Source of the DNA: JAVZGQ01 sp039000685
GTDB taxonomy: Archaea; Aenigmatarchaeota; Aenigmatarchaeia; CG10238-14; SCSR01
DNA length: 10,870 nucleotides
Assembly (NCBI GenBank): GCA_039000685.1
Contig: JAWBNW010000021.1
Span: 1-10,870 of the forward strand
Direction: 5' to 3'
The notes under the pieces were generated by a model. That model had not been told where the DNA came from. It made no database searches and saw only the letters and a program-made list of their open reading frames with translations. This document shows, piece after piece, positions 1-6,619 of the stretch. Each line of letters begins with the position of its first letter. Position 1 is the first letter of the stretch. Position numbers and translations under genes: made by a program.

Positions 1-17
1 GTATTCTCTAGCTTCTC

Positions 18-485
18 TCATAATATCGCTCTTATTATATCTGCTCTCGCTATTATTCCAACAAGCTTCCCATTTTCTACCACCGGCAGCCTATTGACAT
101 CATGCTTGTCCATCAAGTTTGCCGCATCGAAAATACTCGCTTCCGGATCTATACAAACCACTTTCCTGCTCATCATGCTCTTTATCTTAACATCAGAAAT
201 TTTCTTGATTTCTTTTTTCAATTCAATGAAATCCTTCCCAGTTTTAATCAAGTCCAGGAAAATCAAGCTCAGAGATGGCATCTCATGTACAGAGCCAATC
301 TTCAGTTTCATCTTCAAGAATTTAACTATGTCAGAAATGCTTATTATCCCAACAACCTTTCCTTTCTCGACAACAGGAGCACCAGAAATGTTTTTTTCTG
401 AAAGTATCTTTGCAACCTCAAAAACATTATCCTCCGGCTTGAACCAAACTACATTTGTACACATCACATCTCTTACTTTTTTCAT
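18..485 (-). CDS. Two-CBS-domain protein
   Basis: A 155-residue protein made of a tandem pair of CBS domains (about residues 3-58 and 99-155), joined by a helical linker rich in K, L and I. Each domain ends in the usual CBS signature: GIISISDIVK near 47-56 and GIIARADIIR near 143-152. D52 and D149 sit where CBS domains normally contact the ribose of a bound adenine nucleotide. CBS pairs sense AMP, ATP, SAM or related ligands. No effector domain is fused here, so the ligand and target cannot be read from the sequence, and the protein is presumably cytosolic. The ATG lies 7 bp after the stop of the upstream 98-aa gene, so the two are probably co-transcribed. There is no good Shine-Dalgarno. Family is confident; function is unknown. 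Confidence 0.9.
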   Translation of the reverse strand: MKKVRDVMCTNVVWFKPEDNVFEVAKILSEKNISGAPVVEKGKVVGIISISDIVKFLKMKLKIGSVHEMPSLSLIFLDLIKTGKDFIELKKEIKKISDVKIKSMMSRKVVCIDPEASIFDAANLMDKHDVNRLPVVENGKLVGIIARADIIRAIL

Positions 486-492
486 TTTCTCA

Positions 493-789
493 TTAAAATT
501 TAATTATTTTTTCTAGATTAAATTTTAAGCATTTGATAGTTATGCTCTCCAGATGTTTCACTCCCGGCCATTCTGATCTAAAAATAGACCCTCCCACATA
601 TCCACCTATTCCAATACCACTCCACTCATTCTCTACCTTAGAAAAATGTTTACACTTCCAGCAGGGATAAACTATTTTATTATCCTGAAGGGAAACTGGT
701 TTATAGAAATATTTTCCGTTAAAACAAGAAAATTTTTCTCCATTGTAAAATTCCAAATTTATTTCAACTTTTTCCTCTTCTTGAGCCAA
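493..789 (-). CDS. Unknown 98-aa cysteine-containing protein
   Basis: I do not recognise this family. The 98-residue product has an acidic N-terminus, four cysteines (C22, the pair C43-x2-C46, and C87) and a glycine-rich stretch around residues 57-68. Four cysteines including a CWKC pair could form a small metal site, but this is inference. The start is TTG, directly preceded in frame by a TGA stop, and no ATG occurs anywhere in the frame, so TTG is the only sensible start unless the gene is 5'-truncated. An AAGGG a few bases upstream could act as a weak Shine-Dalgarno. It lies 43 bp after the MetRS beta subunit and 7 bp before the CBS gene on the same strand, so it is probably in an operon with them. 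Confidence 0.6.
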   Translation of the reverse strand: MAQEEEKVEINLEFYNGEKFSCFNGKYFYKPVSLQDNKIVYPCWKCKHFSKVENEWSGIGIGGYVGGSIFRSEWPGVKHLESITIKCLKFNLEKIIKF

Positions 790-801
790 TCAAACCCTTA
801 A

Positions 802-813
802 AGTTTTAAAACT
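802..813. promoter_or_regulatory. 12-bp AT-rich perfect palindrome upstream of the 98-aa gene
   Basis: AGTTTTAAAACT is a perfect 12-bp palindrome between the MetRS beta stop (833-835) and the TTG start of the 98-aa gene (789). It could be part of a TATA element or an operator giving the last two genes their own promoter. It could also be chance in AT-rich DNA. Confidence 0.25.
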
Positions 814-832
814 CTTTCATATTTAAGTTTTT

Positions 833-1159
833 CTATCTTATCAAGCTTCCCGGCTCTATGTCTCTCTCCGGCTGAACCAAGACTATGTTGCCCTTGCCAT
901 CATCCGCAGCGATGATCATGCAATTGCTCTCCACTCCCATCAACTTTACAGGCTTTAAGTTCGTGACGAATACAAAGCTTTTGCCTACGAGCTCTTCCGG
1001 TTTATAATATTCTAAAAGACCGGCAACAGCTTGTCTCTTCTCCTTTCCAAGATCAACTTGGAGCTTTATCAGCTTCTTAGAATTTGGAACAGGCTCAGCC
1101 TCCAATATCTTGCCAATTCTCATCTCTATTTTTTGGAAGTCAGCAAATGAAACTTCCAC
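833..1159 (-). CDS. metG: Methionyl-tRNA synthetase beta subunit (tRNA-binding OB domain)
   Basis: A free-standing 108-residue tRNA-binding domain of the EMAP-II/Trbp111 type (an OB fold). It matches the C-terminal domain fused to MetRS in many bacteria but encoded separately in archaea. Typical features are FADFQKIEMRIGKI at about 5-18, then an OB strand pattern with QAVAGL near 43-48, VFVTNLKPVKLMG near 63-75 and a closing PGSLIR. It would dimerise and raise the tRNA affinity of the catalytic subunit, which is encoded 49 bp upstream on the same strand. The GTG start is supported by a strong Shine-Dalgarno (GGAGGTGAA) six bases upstream. An ATG inside that Shine-Dalgarno region is out of frame and soon stops. 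Confidence 0.92.
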   Translation of the reverse strand: MEVSFADFQKIEMRIGKILEAEPVPNSKKLIKLQVDLGKEKRQAVAGLLEYYKPEELVGKSFVFVTNLKPVKLMGVESNCMIIAADDGKGNIVLVQPERDIEPGSLIR

Positions 1160-1164
1160 AATCT

Positions 1165-1173
1165 TTCACCTCC
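1165..1173 (-). promoter_or_regulatory. Strong Shine-Dalgarno for the MetRS beta GTG start
   Basis: On the minus strand GGAGGTGAA precedes the GTG at 1159 with about six bases of spacing. It matches the expected anti-Shine-Dalgarno (CCTCC core) of 16S rRNA and fixes the non-ATG start. Confidence 0.8.
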
Positions 1174-1208
1174 ATTTTCATGTTTTTGTAATTTGTTTTT
1201 CTATGTTT

Positions 1209-2738
1209 TTATTTGTTATTCTCGATTATCCTGAAAAGGATCTCTGGCTTCCTTATCTGCCATCCTGGTTGTAGCATGAGCTTGGAAGCAGAAATCCAGT
1301 CTTGTTTGTGAACGGAATCGTCATAGCCCAAAAGCTTCCAAAGCTTCTCGGCAGAAAAAGGCAAGAAAGGCTCGAGAAGAATTGCCAAACATCTNNNNNN
1401 NNNNCTAACAGCATTGACGCAAAGGTAAAGTGTAATTTGTGCTTCATTCTTTCTAGCCCAAGGCTCTTTCTTCTGGAAATATTGGTTGCAGGTCGAAGAA
1501 AAATCAAGAATAGATTTCAGGGCTTTATCCAACTCTATATTTTCTATCTGGTTTCCAACCAAAGCAGCTATCCTTTCAATTTCACTCTTGAACTTTTCAT
1601 CTTCTTCACCATAGTTTCCCGGCGTTGGGACTTTGCCATTGAAGTTAGACCATATGAAAGTCAAAGTTCTGTGAACAAAGTTGCCGATGTTTGCAACGAG
1701 TTCTCCATTATTTCTTTCCACCAATCTCTTCTCGGAGAAGTCTCCATCCTCTCCCAAAGGCATCTCCTTAATCAAAGAATATCTCAGAGCATCAAAAGAA
1801 TATTTGTTGCTGAGTTCTATTGGATCAATGGCATTTCCCAAGCTCTTGCTTATTTTTTCTCCATTAACTGTAAAGAAGCCGTGAACAAAAATTTTCCTCG
1901 GGAGTTCTATTTCTGCTGAGAAAAGCATGGCGGGCCAGAGAGCACAATGAAACTTTGTTATGTCTTTCCCTATCAAATGAACATCAGCAGGCCAATATTT
2001 TTCAAATTTTTGATAGTCCCAACCAAACCCTATACCAGTTAAATAATTTATCAGAGCATCAAACCAAACGTAGAGAACTTGCTTTTTGTCTATCGGCACT
2101 GGTATACCCCACTTTTGTTTTTGTCTAGAGATGCTGACATCTGTGAAGAAATTCTTCACGTATTCCATGACTTCATTCCTTCTTTCTTTTGGCTGGATAA
2201 AATCGGGATTCTTTTCTATGTATTCCAGCAACTGTTCTTTGTACTTGCTTGCTTTGAAGAAATAGTTTTCTTCTTCTATTAACTCAGGTTCTGTCTTGTG
2301 AATTGGGCACTTGCCATCGACCAGATCCGATTTTGTGATGAAGGCTTCGCAACCCACGCAGTAATATCCAACATATTTTCCTTTGTAAATGTCTCCTTTC
2401 TTGTTCACACGCTTGAAGAACTCTTCCACTCCCTTCTTGTGTCTCTCTTCAGTTGTTCTTATGAAATCATCAAAAGAAAAACCAAGCTGTTTGAACTTGG
2501 CTTTCCAGATTGCAGCCATTCTATCGACGAACTGAGCAACATCTTGTTTGAGCTTGGCAGCGGCTTCCACATTCTTTTGACTGTTCTCGTCAGTTCCAGT
2601 CAAGAAGAAAACATCCTTTCCAGCAAGCCTGTGAAATCTAGCTAGAATATCTGCTATTATTGTTGTGTAAATGTGGCCTATGTGAGGCTCTGCATTAACA
2701 TAATAAATTGGTGTTGTGACGTAAAATTTACCAGCCAT
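1209..2738 (-). CDS. metG: Methionine-tRNA ligase, catalytic subunit (interrupted by N-run)
   Basis: Class I aminoacyl-tRNA synthetase that charges tRNA-Met with methionine in the cytosol. HIGH is exact at residues 19-22, and the KMSKS loop reads KISKS at 295-299. One zinc knuckle is present as C127-x2-C130 and C144-x2-H147, the spacing known from the Thermus-type enzyme, rather than the two-knuckle form usual in euryarchaeal enzymes. The N-terminus (YVTTPIYYVN, FFLTGTDE) also looks bacterial, which suggests acquisition of a bacterial gene. It has no C-terminal OB domain; that is supplied by the next gene downstream. The frame runs through a 10-N assembly gap (1395-1404) in the anticodon-binding helical domain, and four residues are undetermined. 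The ATG start has a weak GGTG just upstream. It lies 39 bp after the HAD gene on the same strand. Confidence 0.95.
   Translation of the reverse strand: MAGKFYVTTPIYYVNAEPHIGHIYTTIIADILARFHRLAGKDVFFLTGTDENSQKNVEAAAKLKQDVAQFVDRMAAIWKAKFKQLGFSFDDFIRTTEERHKKGVEEFFKRVNKKGDIYKGKYVGYYCVGCEAFITKSDLVDGKCPIHKTEPELIEEENYFFKASKYKEQLLEYIEKNPDFIQPKERRNEVMEYVKNFFTDVSISRQKQKWGIPVPIDKKQVLYVWFDALINYLTGIGFGWDYQKFEKYWPADVHLIGKDITKFHCALWPAMLFSAEIELPRKIFVHGFFTVNGEKISKSLGNAIDPIELSNKYSFDALRYSLIKEMPLGEDGDFSEKRLVERNNGELVANIGNFVHRTLTFIWSNFNGKVPTPGNYGEEDEKFKSEIERIAALVGNQIENIELDKALKSILDFSSTCNQYFQKKEPWARKNEAQITLYLCVNAVXXXXRCLAILLEPFLPFSAEKLWKLLGYDDSVHKQDWISASKLMLQPGWQIRKPEILFRIIENNK
1395..1404. other. Assembly gap (10 Ns) inside the MetRS gene
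   Basis: Ten consecutive undetermined bases, a scaffolding placeholder. The reading frame is kept across it. The flanks share a terminal AG on the minus strand. Merging them over that AG restores the expected MetRS helix without any extra residues, so the real gap is probably zero or a small overlap. Confidence 0.97.
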
Positions 2739-2777
2739 TTCCCACCATCTATATTTTAATTGTTTGGTGCCAATTTA

Positions 2778-3533
2778 TTAAATCTTTACACCTAGCAAAG
2801 AATCTAGCACAAGATCAGGACTTATTTTTCCTTTCACTTCTTTATCAACTCCTGTCCTCACGAGAACTGTGAAATATCCACATTTTTTACCAAAACCAAT
2901 ATCAGCTTTCAGCTCATCCCCAAAAATAACAGTTTCTTTTCTCGGTGATTGGACGAAAAGCTGAACGAGCTGACACATGATATTAGAAGGCTTTCCTAAA
3001 AGTTTTGCCTTTTTGCTGCAAGTATATTCAATAGCTTTAACTATACACCCAGTTCCAGGCCACATTTCATTGCTGTGTGTGTAAATTCTGCCAGTGGCAG
3101 CAGCTATAAGCTTTGCCCCTTTCAAACTAGCCCTCAAAGCTATCAAGATTTTCTGATAGTTGAACTCAGTATCATGACCAATAACAACATAATCAACATT
3201 TTCATCGCCTCTAACTTCTATTCCCTCTTCTTTTAAATCTTCTTTCAATCCATCACCAACAACAAAAGCTTTTGCTTTTTTCTTTTTCAAGAATTCAGCT
3301 ATAGCTATAGCAGAACTTATAAGCTCACTTTCTTTACATTCAACTCCAAAGCTGTTAAGCTTTTCGGCTAACTCTTTCCTTCTTACCATCGTGTTGTTTG
3401 TGATGAACAGAACTTGCTTTCCCTTTCTCCTGAGCAAAGCTACAAGCTCTTTCACCCCAGGCATCAGCTCTTTCCAGTTCCAAACAGTTCCGTCTAAATC
3501 AAAAATGAAAGTCTTGAATCGAGAGAAATCCAT
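2778..3533 (-). CDS. HAD-superfamily phosphatase, NagD/phosphoglycolate-phosphatase-like (class IIA)
   Basis: A 251-residue HAD phosphatase. Motif I is FDLDGT with nucleophile D12 and acid/base D14. Motif II is FITNNT with T45. The motif III lysine is in LLGKPS (K181). Motif IV is GDELKAD (D206, D211). The middle region, with TGRIYTHSNEMWPGTG, is typical of the class IIA C2 cap found in NagD and 4-nitrophenylphosphatase-like enzymes. It probably hydrolyses a small phosphorylated metabolite; the substrate cannot be told from sequence. I chose the ATG at 3533 over a TTG at 3554, because the TTG would add seven residues not needed by the fold and would run into the divergent promoter. It is probably the first gene of the minus-strand block that continues into MetRS. 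Confidence 0.88.
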   Translation of the reverse strand: MDFSRFKTFIFDLDGTVWNWKELMPGVKELVALLRRKGKQVLFITNNTMVRRKELAEKLNSFGVECKESELISSAIAIAEFLKKKKAKAFVVGDGLKEDLKEEGIEVRGDENVDYVVIGHDTEFNYQKILIALRASLKGAKLIAAATGRIYTHSNEMWPGTGCIVKAIEYTCSKKAKLLGKPSNIMCQLVQLFVQSPRKETVIFGDELKADIGFGKKCGYFTVLVRTGVDKEVKGKISPDLVLDSLLGVKI

Positions 3534-3570
3534 AGTAATTATTTTTATTCTCAAAAATTAAATAAAAATT
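3534..3570. promoter_or_regulatory. Compact divergent promoter region (HAD / membrane protein)
   Basis: This 37-bp spacer is almost entirely A and T and separates two divergent starts (3533 minus, 3571 plus). A TATA-like stretch centred about 26 bp from each ATG can be drawn: about 3540-3550 for the plus gene and 3556-3566 for the minus gene. Neither start has a Shine-Dalgarno. This fits leaderless archaeal transcripts in both directions. Confidence 0.5.
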
Positions 3571-4353
3571 ATGATTGGAAGGGTTATAGTGGATGGTTTC
3601 AAGTTTGGCTTTTCTTTGAAAAGGATGCTTCCCTATGTTTTTCTGAACCTCTTGTTTTTGTATACTGTATGTGATATGTTGGGAAGAATCGGGACGATAG
3701 AGCTAACTCCTGAAGCCTTGGCTTCCATAGCCCCACTTTACGGCTTATATCTCTTCATCTTTTTCTTCTTTGGTATTTCCCAACCTTTGCTCATTGCTGT
3801 CATGCTCCATCAAGCCAAAAACTTCGGTAAAAAAGTTCCGATGAAAAAGAGCTTCAGGTTTGCCTTTTCCGTTTTCCTCAAATCTTTTCTTATTTTAATA
3901 ATTTTGATCTGCGTTCATACCTTGCTCGGTTTCATTCCTTTTCTTTGGTTGGATTTGGTCTTAATGGCTCTTTTTGCCTTAGCTTCTTTCTACGTATATC
4001 CAGCAGCAATCGTAGACGGTAAGGGTATTGTTGAATCTTTCAAGAAAAGTTTTTCAATCTTCAAGAAAGCTCCATTTAAAACTTTCATTATCGCTTTACT
4101 CATAGCTTTGGTTTCTTTTGTCTTAATTGCGATTTCTTTATTCCCCCTCATGTTTTGGCTTGGTGGTAACTTGTACTCTCTGTTCCAACAAACCCAAGAC
4201 CCTGAAATTCTGGCTGAATATTTGGCAAGACTTTTGATGTCACCAACAATAATTCCATTTTTGTTGATTCCTTCGGTTGCTCTAGCTTTCTGTCAAGTGA
4301 TGAAAATTGGGATGACGGCAAGGCTTTATTCTGCTCTGAAGAAAAAAGCTTAA
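3571..4353 (+). CDS. Multi-pass integral membrane protein (glycerophosphodiesterase-membrane-domain-like)
   Basis: A 260-residue membrane protein with about six hydrophobic segments: roughly 19-38, 53-79, 97-119, 122-148, 171-202 and 226-248. It ends in a lysine-rich tail. The loop around 148-170 (VDGKGIVESFKKS followed by FKK) resembles the amphipathic 'elbow' of widespread archaeal and bacterial proteins annotated as DUF4013-like or glycerophosphoryl diester phosphodiesterase membrane domains. No catalytic motif is visible, so its role (membrane organisation, transport or lipid-related) is unknown. Its ATG is divergent from the HAD phosphatase across a 37-bp AT-only spacer. The downstream nurA follows after 57 bp and appears to have its own TATA-like element, so operon membership is uncertain. 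Confidence 0.75.
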   Translation: MIGRVIVDGFKFGFSLKRMLPYVFLNLLFLYTVCDMLGRIGTIELTPEALASIAPLYGLYLFIFFFFGISQPLLIAVMLHQAKNFGKKVPMKKSFRFAFSVFLKSFLILIILICVHTLLGFIPFLWLDLVLMALFALASFYVYPAAIVDGKGIVESFKKSFSIFKKAPFKTFIIALLIALVSFVLIAISLFPLMFWLGGNLYSLFQQTQDPEILAEYLARLLMSPTIIPFLLIPSVALAFCQVMKIGMTARLYSALKKKA

Positions 4354-4371
4354 TTTTACTTACTTTTTGAG

Positions 4372-4380
4372 TTCTATAAG
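4372..4380 (+). promoter_or_regulatory. Candidate TATA element for nurA
   Basis: TTCTATAAG lies about 31-39 bp before the chosen ATG at 4411. This allows a transcript with a very short leader. No Shine-Dalgarno is seen. Confidence 0.35.
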
Positions 4381-4410
4381 AATAAGTAGCTTGTATTGAA
4401 TATAATTTTT

Positions 4411-5469
4411 ATGGAAAAATTTTTTCAGCTCATGGAAAATTTTGTGAAGCAAATAAAAGAAATGGAAAGTCAGAGAATGAGAGTTGCGGAAGTTTTAAGA
4501 AAGTTTGCTCCTGAAATGATATCTAAAGTTGAAAAAGATAGTCTTAAAAAAATCAGGATTGCAGGAATAGATGGAGGCATGGCAAAAGAATCTTTCCATG
4601 GAATCGACTTAATTTTGCTTAGGGCTATAGCAGTAATTTTTGATTTTGAAGATGGAAAGCTTAAACAAGTGAGCTATTATCCAGAGCCTTTACCCTCACC
4701 AGTTCCAAATGTGGTTTTTGACCCTTTTTCTGAGCTTGAGTTTGAGCTCAATTCAAACATGCAAAGACAGATGATAGAAGTTGAGACTGCAACAGAAGTA
4801 ATAAAAAAATTCAAGCCCGAGCTGCTTTTGCTCGATGGTTCTGTTGTTCCACATTATGTCCATAGACCAGAATCTTCTTCTTTGCTCTTTCAAATTTACC
4901 AGCAGATGATAGAAGCTTACAAGAATCTTTTCTCAGCAGCTGAAGAGAATGGAACGATTTTGGCAGGAGTGATAGAAGATAGCAGGGGCACGAGGTTTTG
5001 TGAAATTTTGACCCAAAGCTTGATTTCTTTACCGCAAGTAAGAGAAGCTAGAGTTTTGCTTGAAAAGACAAAAGACACGAACTTGCTTGCTTATGCTTTG
5101 AATTGTGGAGAAAGAACTTTTGCTTTTTCTTATTCTTCTGAGCCTGAAAAACATCCGATCTTGAAAGAGTTTGGCGAGACTGGAAAGAAAATTTATAGCT
5201 TTTATCTGAAAGCAGCTGAGTTTGATAGGCCAATAAGAATTGATTTTTTGGCAAGCTTGAATGCAAGTGAGCTTGCTAACAAGATTTCTTCTGTTTTGCT
5301 CGCAATTTGCAATTCTTCAACTTATGCTTTTCCTTCTGTGTTGATAGAAGCTGATTTGAGAGCAAGATTAAGTGAAAAAGAAGCGGGAGAGTTTGGTCTG
5401 GATTTGAAGAGCAAGCTTGGAAATTTGGCAAGCGTGCTTGAATTAAGAAGAAAGGGAAGACCATTTTGA
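4411..5469 (+). CDS. nurA: NurA-type 5'-3' nuclease
   Basis: A 352-residue NurA-domain protein. The family signature is present: RIAGIDGG at 49-56 with catalytic-type D54, an acidic segment with R119, E123 and E125, and LLLLDGS at 138-144 with D142. A GVIEDSRGT-like strand follows, and a late RIDFLA strand supplies a further aspartate. NurA is an RNase H-fold 5'-3' nuclease that works with the HerA helicase and Mre11-Rad50 in DNA end resection. The residues 1-45 form a charged helix, as in many NurA proteins. I chose the ATG at 4411 because the alternative TTG at 4396 adds only MNIIF and lies in the AT-rich leader. HerA, the usual neighbour, is absent from this window. Divergence is moderate, but the motifs and length fit. 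Confidence 0.85.
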   Translation: MEKFFQLMENFVKQIKEMESQRMRVAEVLRKFAPEMISKVEKDSLKKIRIAGIDGGMAKESFHGIDLILLRAIAVIFDFEDGKLKQVSYYPEPLPSPVPNVVFDPFSELEFELNSNMQRQMIEVETATEVIKKFKPELLLLDGSVVPHYVHRPESSSLLFQIYQQMIEAYKNLFSAAEENGTILAGVIEDSRGTRFCEILTQSLISLPQVREARVLLEKTKDTNLLAYALNCGERTFAFSYSSEPEKHPILKEFGETGKKIYSFYLKAAEFDRPIRIDFLASLNASELANKISSVLLAICNSSTYAFPSVLIEADLRARLSEKEAGEFGLDLKSKLGNLASVLELRRKGRPF

Positions 5470-5474
5470 TAAAC

Positions 5475-5486
5475 CTTTAAAATAAT
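5475..5486 (+). promoter_or_regulatory. Candidate TATA element before the small membrane gene
   Basis: CTTTAAAATAAT starts 5 bp after the nurA stop and about 40-51 bp before the ATG at 5526. It would give a transcript with a leader of roughly 18 bases, suggesting the broken small gene has its own promoter. Confidence 0.35.
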
Positions 5487-5525
5487 AATTATGGAAAAGT
5501 TTGTCGAAGGTTTTTTAATATTAAA

Positions 5526-5686
5526 ATGGTAACAATCCCTGTCCTAATTGGTTTTTTGGCTATTTTTCATTTCATTGACTTTTCAACACAAGGAATGTTT
5601 TGACTCAGCCAAGTGTTTCATCTTACTTGATTATAGCTTCAATGTTTTTAATAACTTTATTCTACTTTTTGTTCAAGAAAAAATGA
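5526..5686 (+). pseudogene. Frame-broken two-helix small membrane protein
   Basis: Frame 1 from the ATG at 5526 encodes 25 residues with a hydrophobic helix (IPVLIGFLAIFHF) and stops at TGA 5601-5603. The adjacent frame, starting exactly at that point (TTG at 5600), encodes 28 residues: a second hydrophobic helix (YLIIASMFLITLFYFLF) and a KKK end, stopping at TGA 5684-5686. Adding one T to the TTTT run at 5598-5601 fuses the two into a 53-residue, two-helix protein with a positively charged tail. The break is either a homopolymer sequencing or assembly error, a decayed gene, or less likely a programmed frameshift. It could also be two chance short ORFs. The family is not recognised. The rest of the nurA-to-radical-SAM spacer (5470-5756) holds no other gene I can support. 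Confidence 0.45.
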
Positions 5687-5688
5687 TA

Positions 5689-5709
5689 TGAACTGTATCT
5701 AAGAGTTCA
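5689..5709 (+). terminator. Small inverted repeat, possible 3'-end hairpin
   Basis: TGAACT (5689-5694) and AGTTCA (5704-5709) form a 6-bp stem with a 9-base loop, starting 2 bp after the stop of the broken small gene. No T-tract follows, so it is a weak terminator candidate at best. Confidence 0.2.
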
Positions 5710-5756
5710 CGTCCCCCATTTAACTAAAAATTTTTCAATGTATATTTGATTAAAAT

Positions 5757-6560
5757 TCAGTAGCAAAAAACACACTTAACTTCCCCTTTTTCACAAATTT
5801 TTCTAATTCTTTCTTTTAGCTCTTTCCAATAATTGTTTTCAGAAAACAGAATTTTTTTCCATTTTTCTAAGAGCTCAGGATAATTTTCTTTCAAAACTTT
5901 ACAAACAGAATCCCAAACTCCAGGCTTCAAATTCAACTTATCAACCCAAACTTCATTCACCTTAAGCTCAACCATTTTCTCAAAATATTCCTCTAGATCT
6001 TTATCAGAAAGATAAGGCAAAACAGGCCCGAAAAAAACATAGACAAAAATCCCATTTTCTTTCAAAGCTTTTATTGCTTCAAGCTTCTCTTCAACTGAAG
6101 AAGAATTTGGCTCAAATTTTTTTCTTATTTCTTCATCCAAAGTTGTTATTGTGAAGCCGACTTCGCAGCTTTCGAATTTCTTTAACAAATCCAAATCTCT
6201 CAAGATTAAACTCGACTTTGTTTGAATTATGATTGGGAATTGGCACCTCAACAAAATTTCCAAACATTTTCTCGTAAGCTTATACTTTTTCTCTAAAGGT
6301 TGGTAAGGGTCTGTCAGACTACTCAAGAAAACTTTGCCTTTTTTCTTCCTTGAAATTTCTCTTTTCAGAACTTCTGGTGCGTTAATTTTAACATCAATGA
6401 ATTCCCCCCAAGCTTCTTTGTGCAAAGCAAACTTTCTTGTTATGCTATCAGCATAGCAATACTTGCAACCATGCTCGCAACCAATATAGCAATTGATGCA
6501 GTAATCAGCTAGCTTGCTCTCATTCAACAAAGACTTGCATTTAATTTCTTTTACCATCAT
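5757..6560 (-). CDS. SPL-family radical SAM protein (spore photoproduct lyase-like)
   Basis: A 267-residue radical SAM enzyme of the SPL-like group (COG1533 type). The [4Fe-4S]-binding motif is C28-x3-C32-x2-C35 within GCEHGCKYCYA. Other family marks are the FLSSLTDPYQPLE segment near 98-110, the QTKSSL strand and VGFTITTLDEE, which lead to a TIM-barrel core. Members cleave SAM to a 5'-deoxyadenosyl radical. Only true spore photoproduct lyases have a known DNA-repair substrate, so the reaction here is unknown. Extra cysteines are notable: C8, C21 and C24 before the cluster, and C256, C263 and C266 at the extreme C-terminus. They may bind a second metal site. The protein starts at tandem ATGs and is divergent from nre across 59 bp. 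Confidence 0.88.
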   Translation of the reverse strand: MMVKEIKCKSLLNESKLADYCINCYIGCEHGCKYCYADSITRKFALHKEAWGEFIDVKINAPEVLKREISRKKKGKVFLSSLTDPYQPLEKKYKLTRKCLEILLRCQFPIIIQTKSSLILRDLDLLKKFESCEVGFTITTLDEEIRKKFEPNSSSVEEKLEAIKALKENGIFVYVFFGPVLPYLSDKDLEEYFEKMVELKVNEVWVDKLNLKPGVWDSVCKVLKENYPELLEKWKKILFSENNYWKELKERIRKICEKGEVKCVFCY

Positions 6561-6590
6561 GGAAATCGCGGAAATCTACTTCCAAAACCT

Positions 6591-6604
6591 AAGTATATAT
6601 TTAA
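6591..6604. promoter_or_regulatory. Shared TATA-like element between the radical SAM gene and nre
   Basis: AAGTATATATTTAA has a near-symmetrical TATATA core centred about 23-26 bp before the nre ATG (6620), ideal for a leaderless nre transcript. On the minus strand it lies about 31-44 bp before the radical SAM ATG (6560), giving a short leader. One TATA could serve both directions. Confidence 0.55.
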
Positions 6605-6619
6605 CTCTTATCTTTTATT

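Noticed and set aside
94..516. Plus-strand open frames opposite the CBS gene (also 102-401)
   Set aside because: They lie antisense to a clear two-CBS-domain gene, and their translations show no domain features.
1302..1919. Plus-strand open frame of 205 codons opposite MetRS
   Set aside because: It runs through the N-gap and is antisense to MetRS, whose motifs are unambiguous.
3534..3554. Upstream TTG start extending the HAD phosphatase by seven residues
   Set aside because: The ATG at 3533 places motif I at the usual distance from the N-terminus and leaves room for the divergent promoter.
5491..5532. 13-codon ORF whose stop overlaps the ATG at 5526
   Set aside because: Too short to support, with no start signal. 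A leader-peptide role is possible but nothing shows it.
5700..5720. GAGTTCACGTCCCCC resembles a tRNA T-arm
   Set aside because: The flanking bases do not pair as a T-stem, and no D-arm, anticodon arm or acceptor stem is present on either strand.
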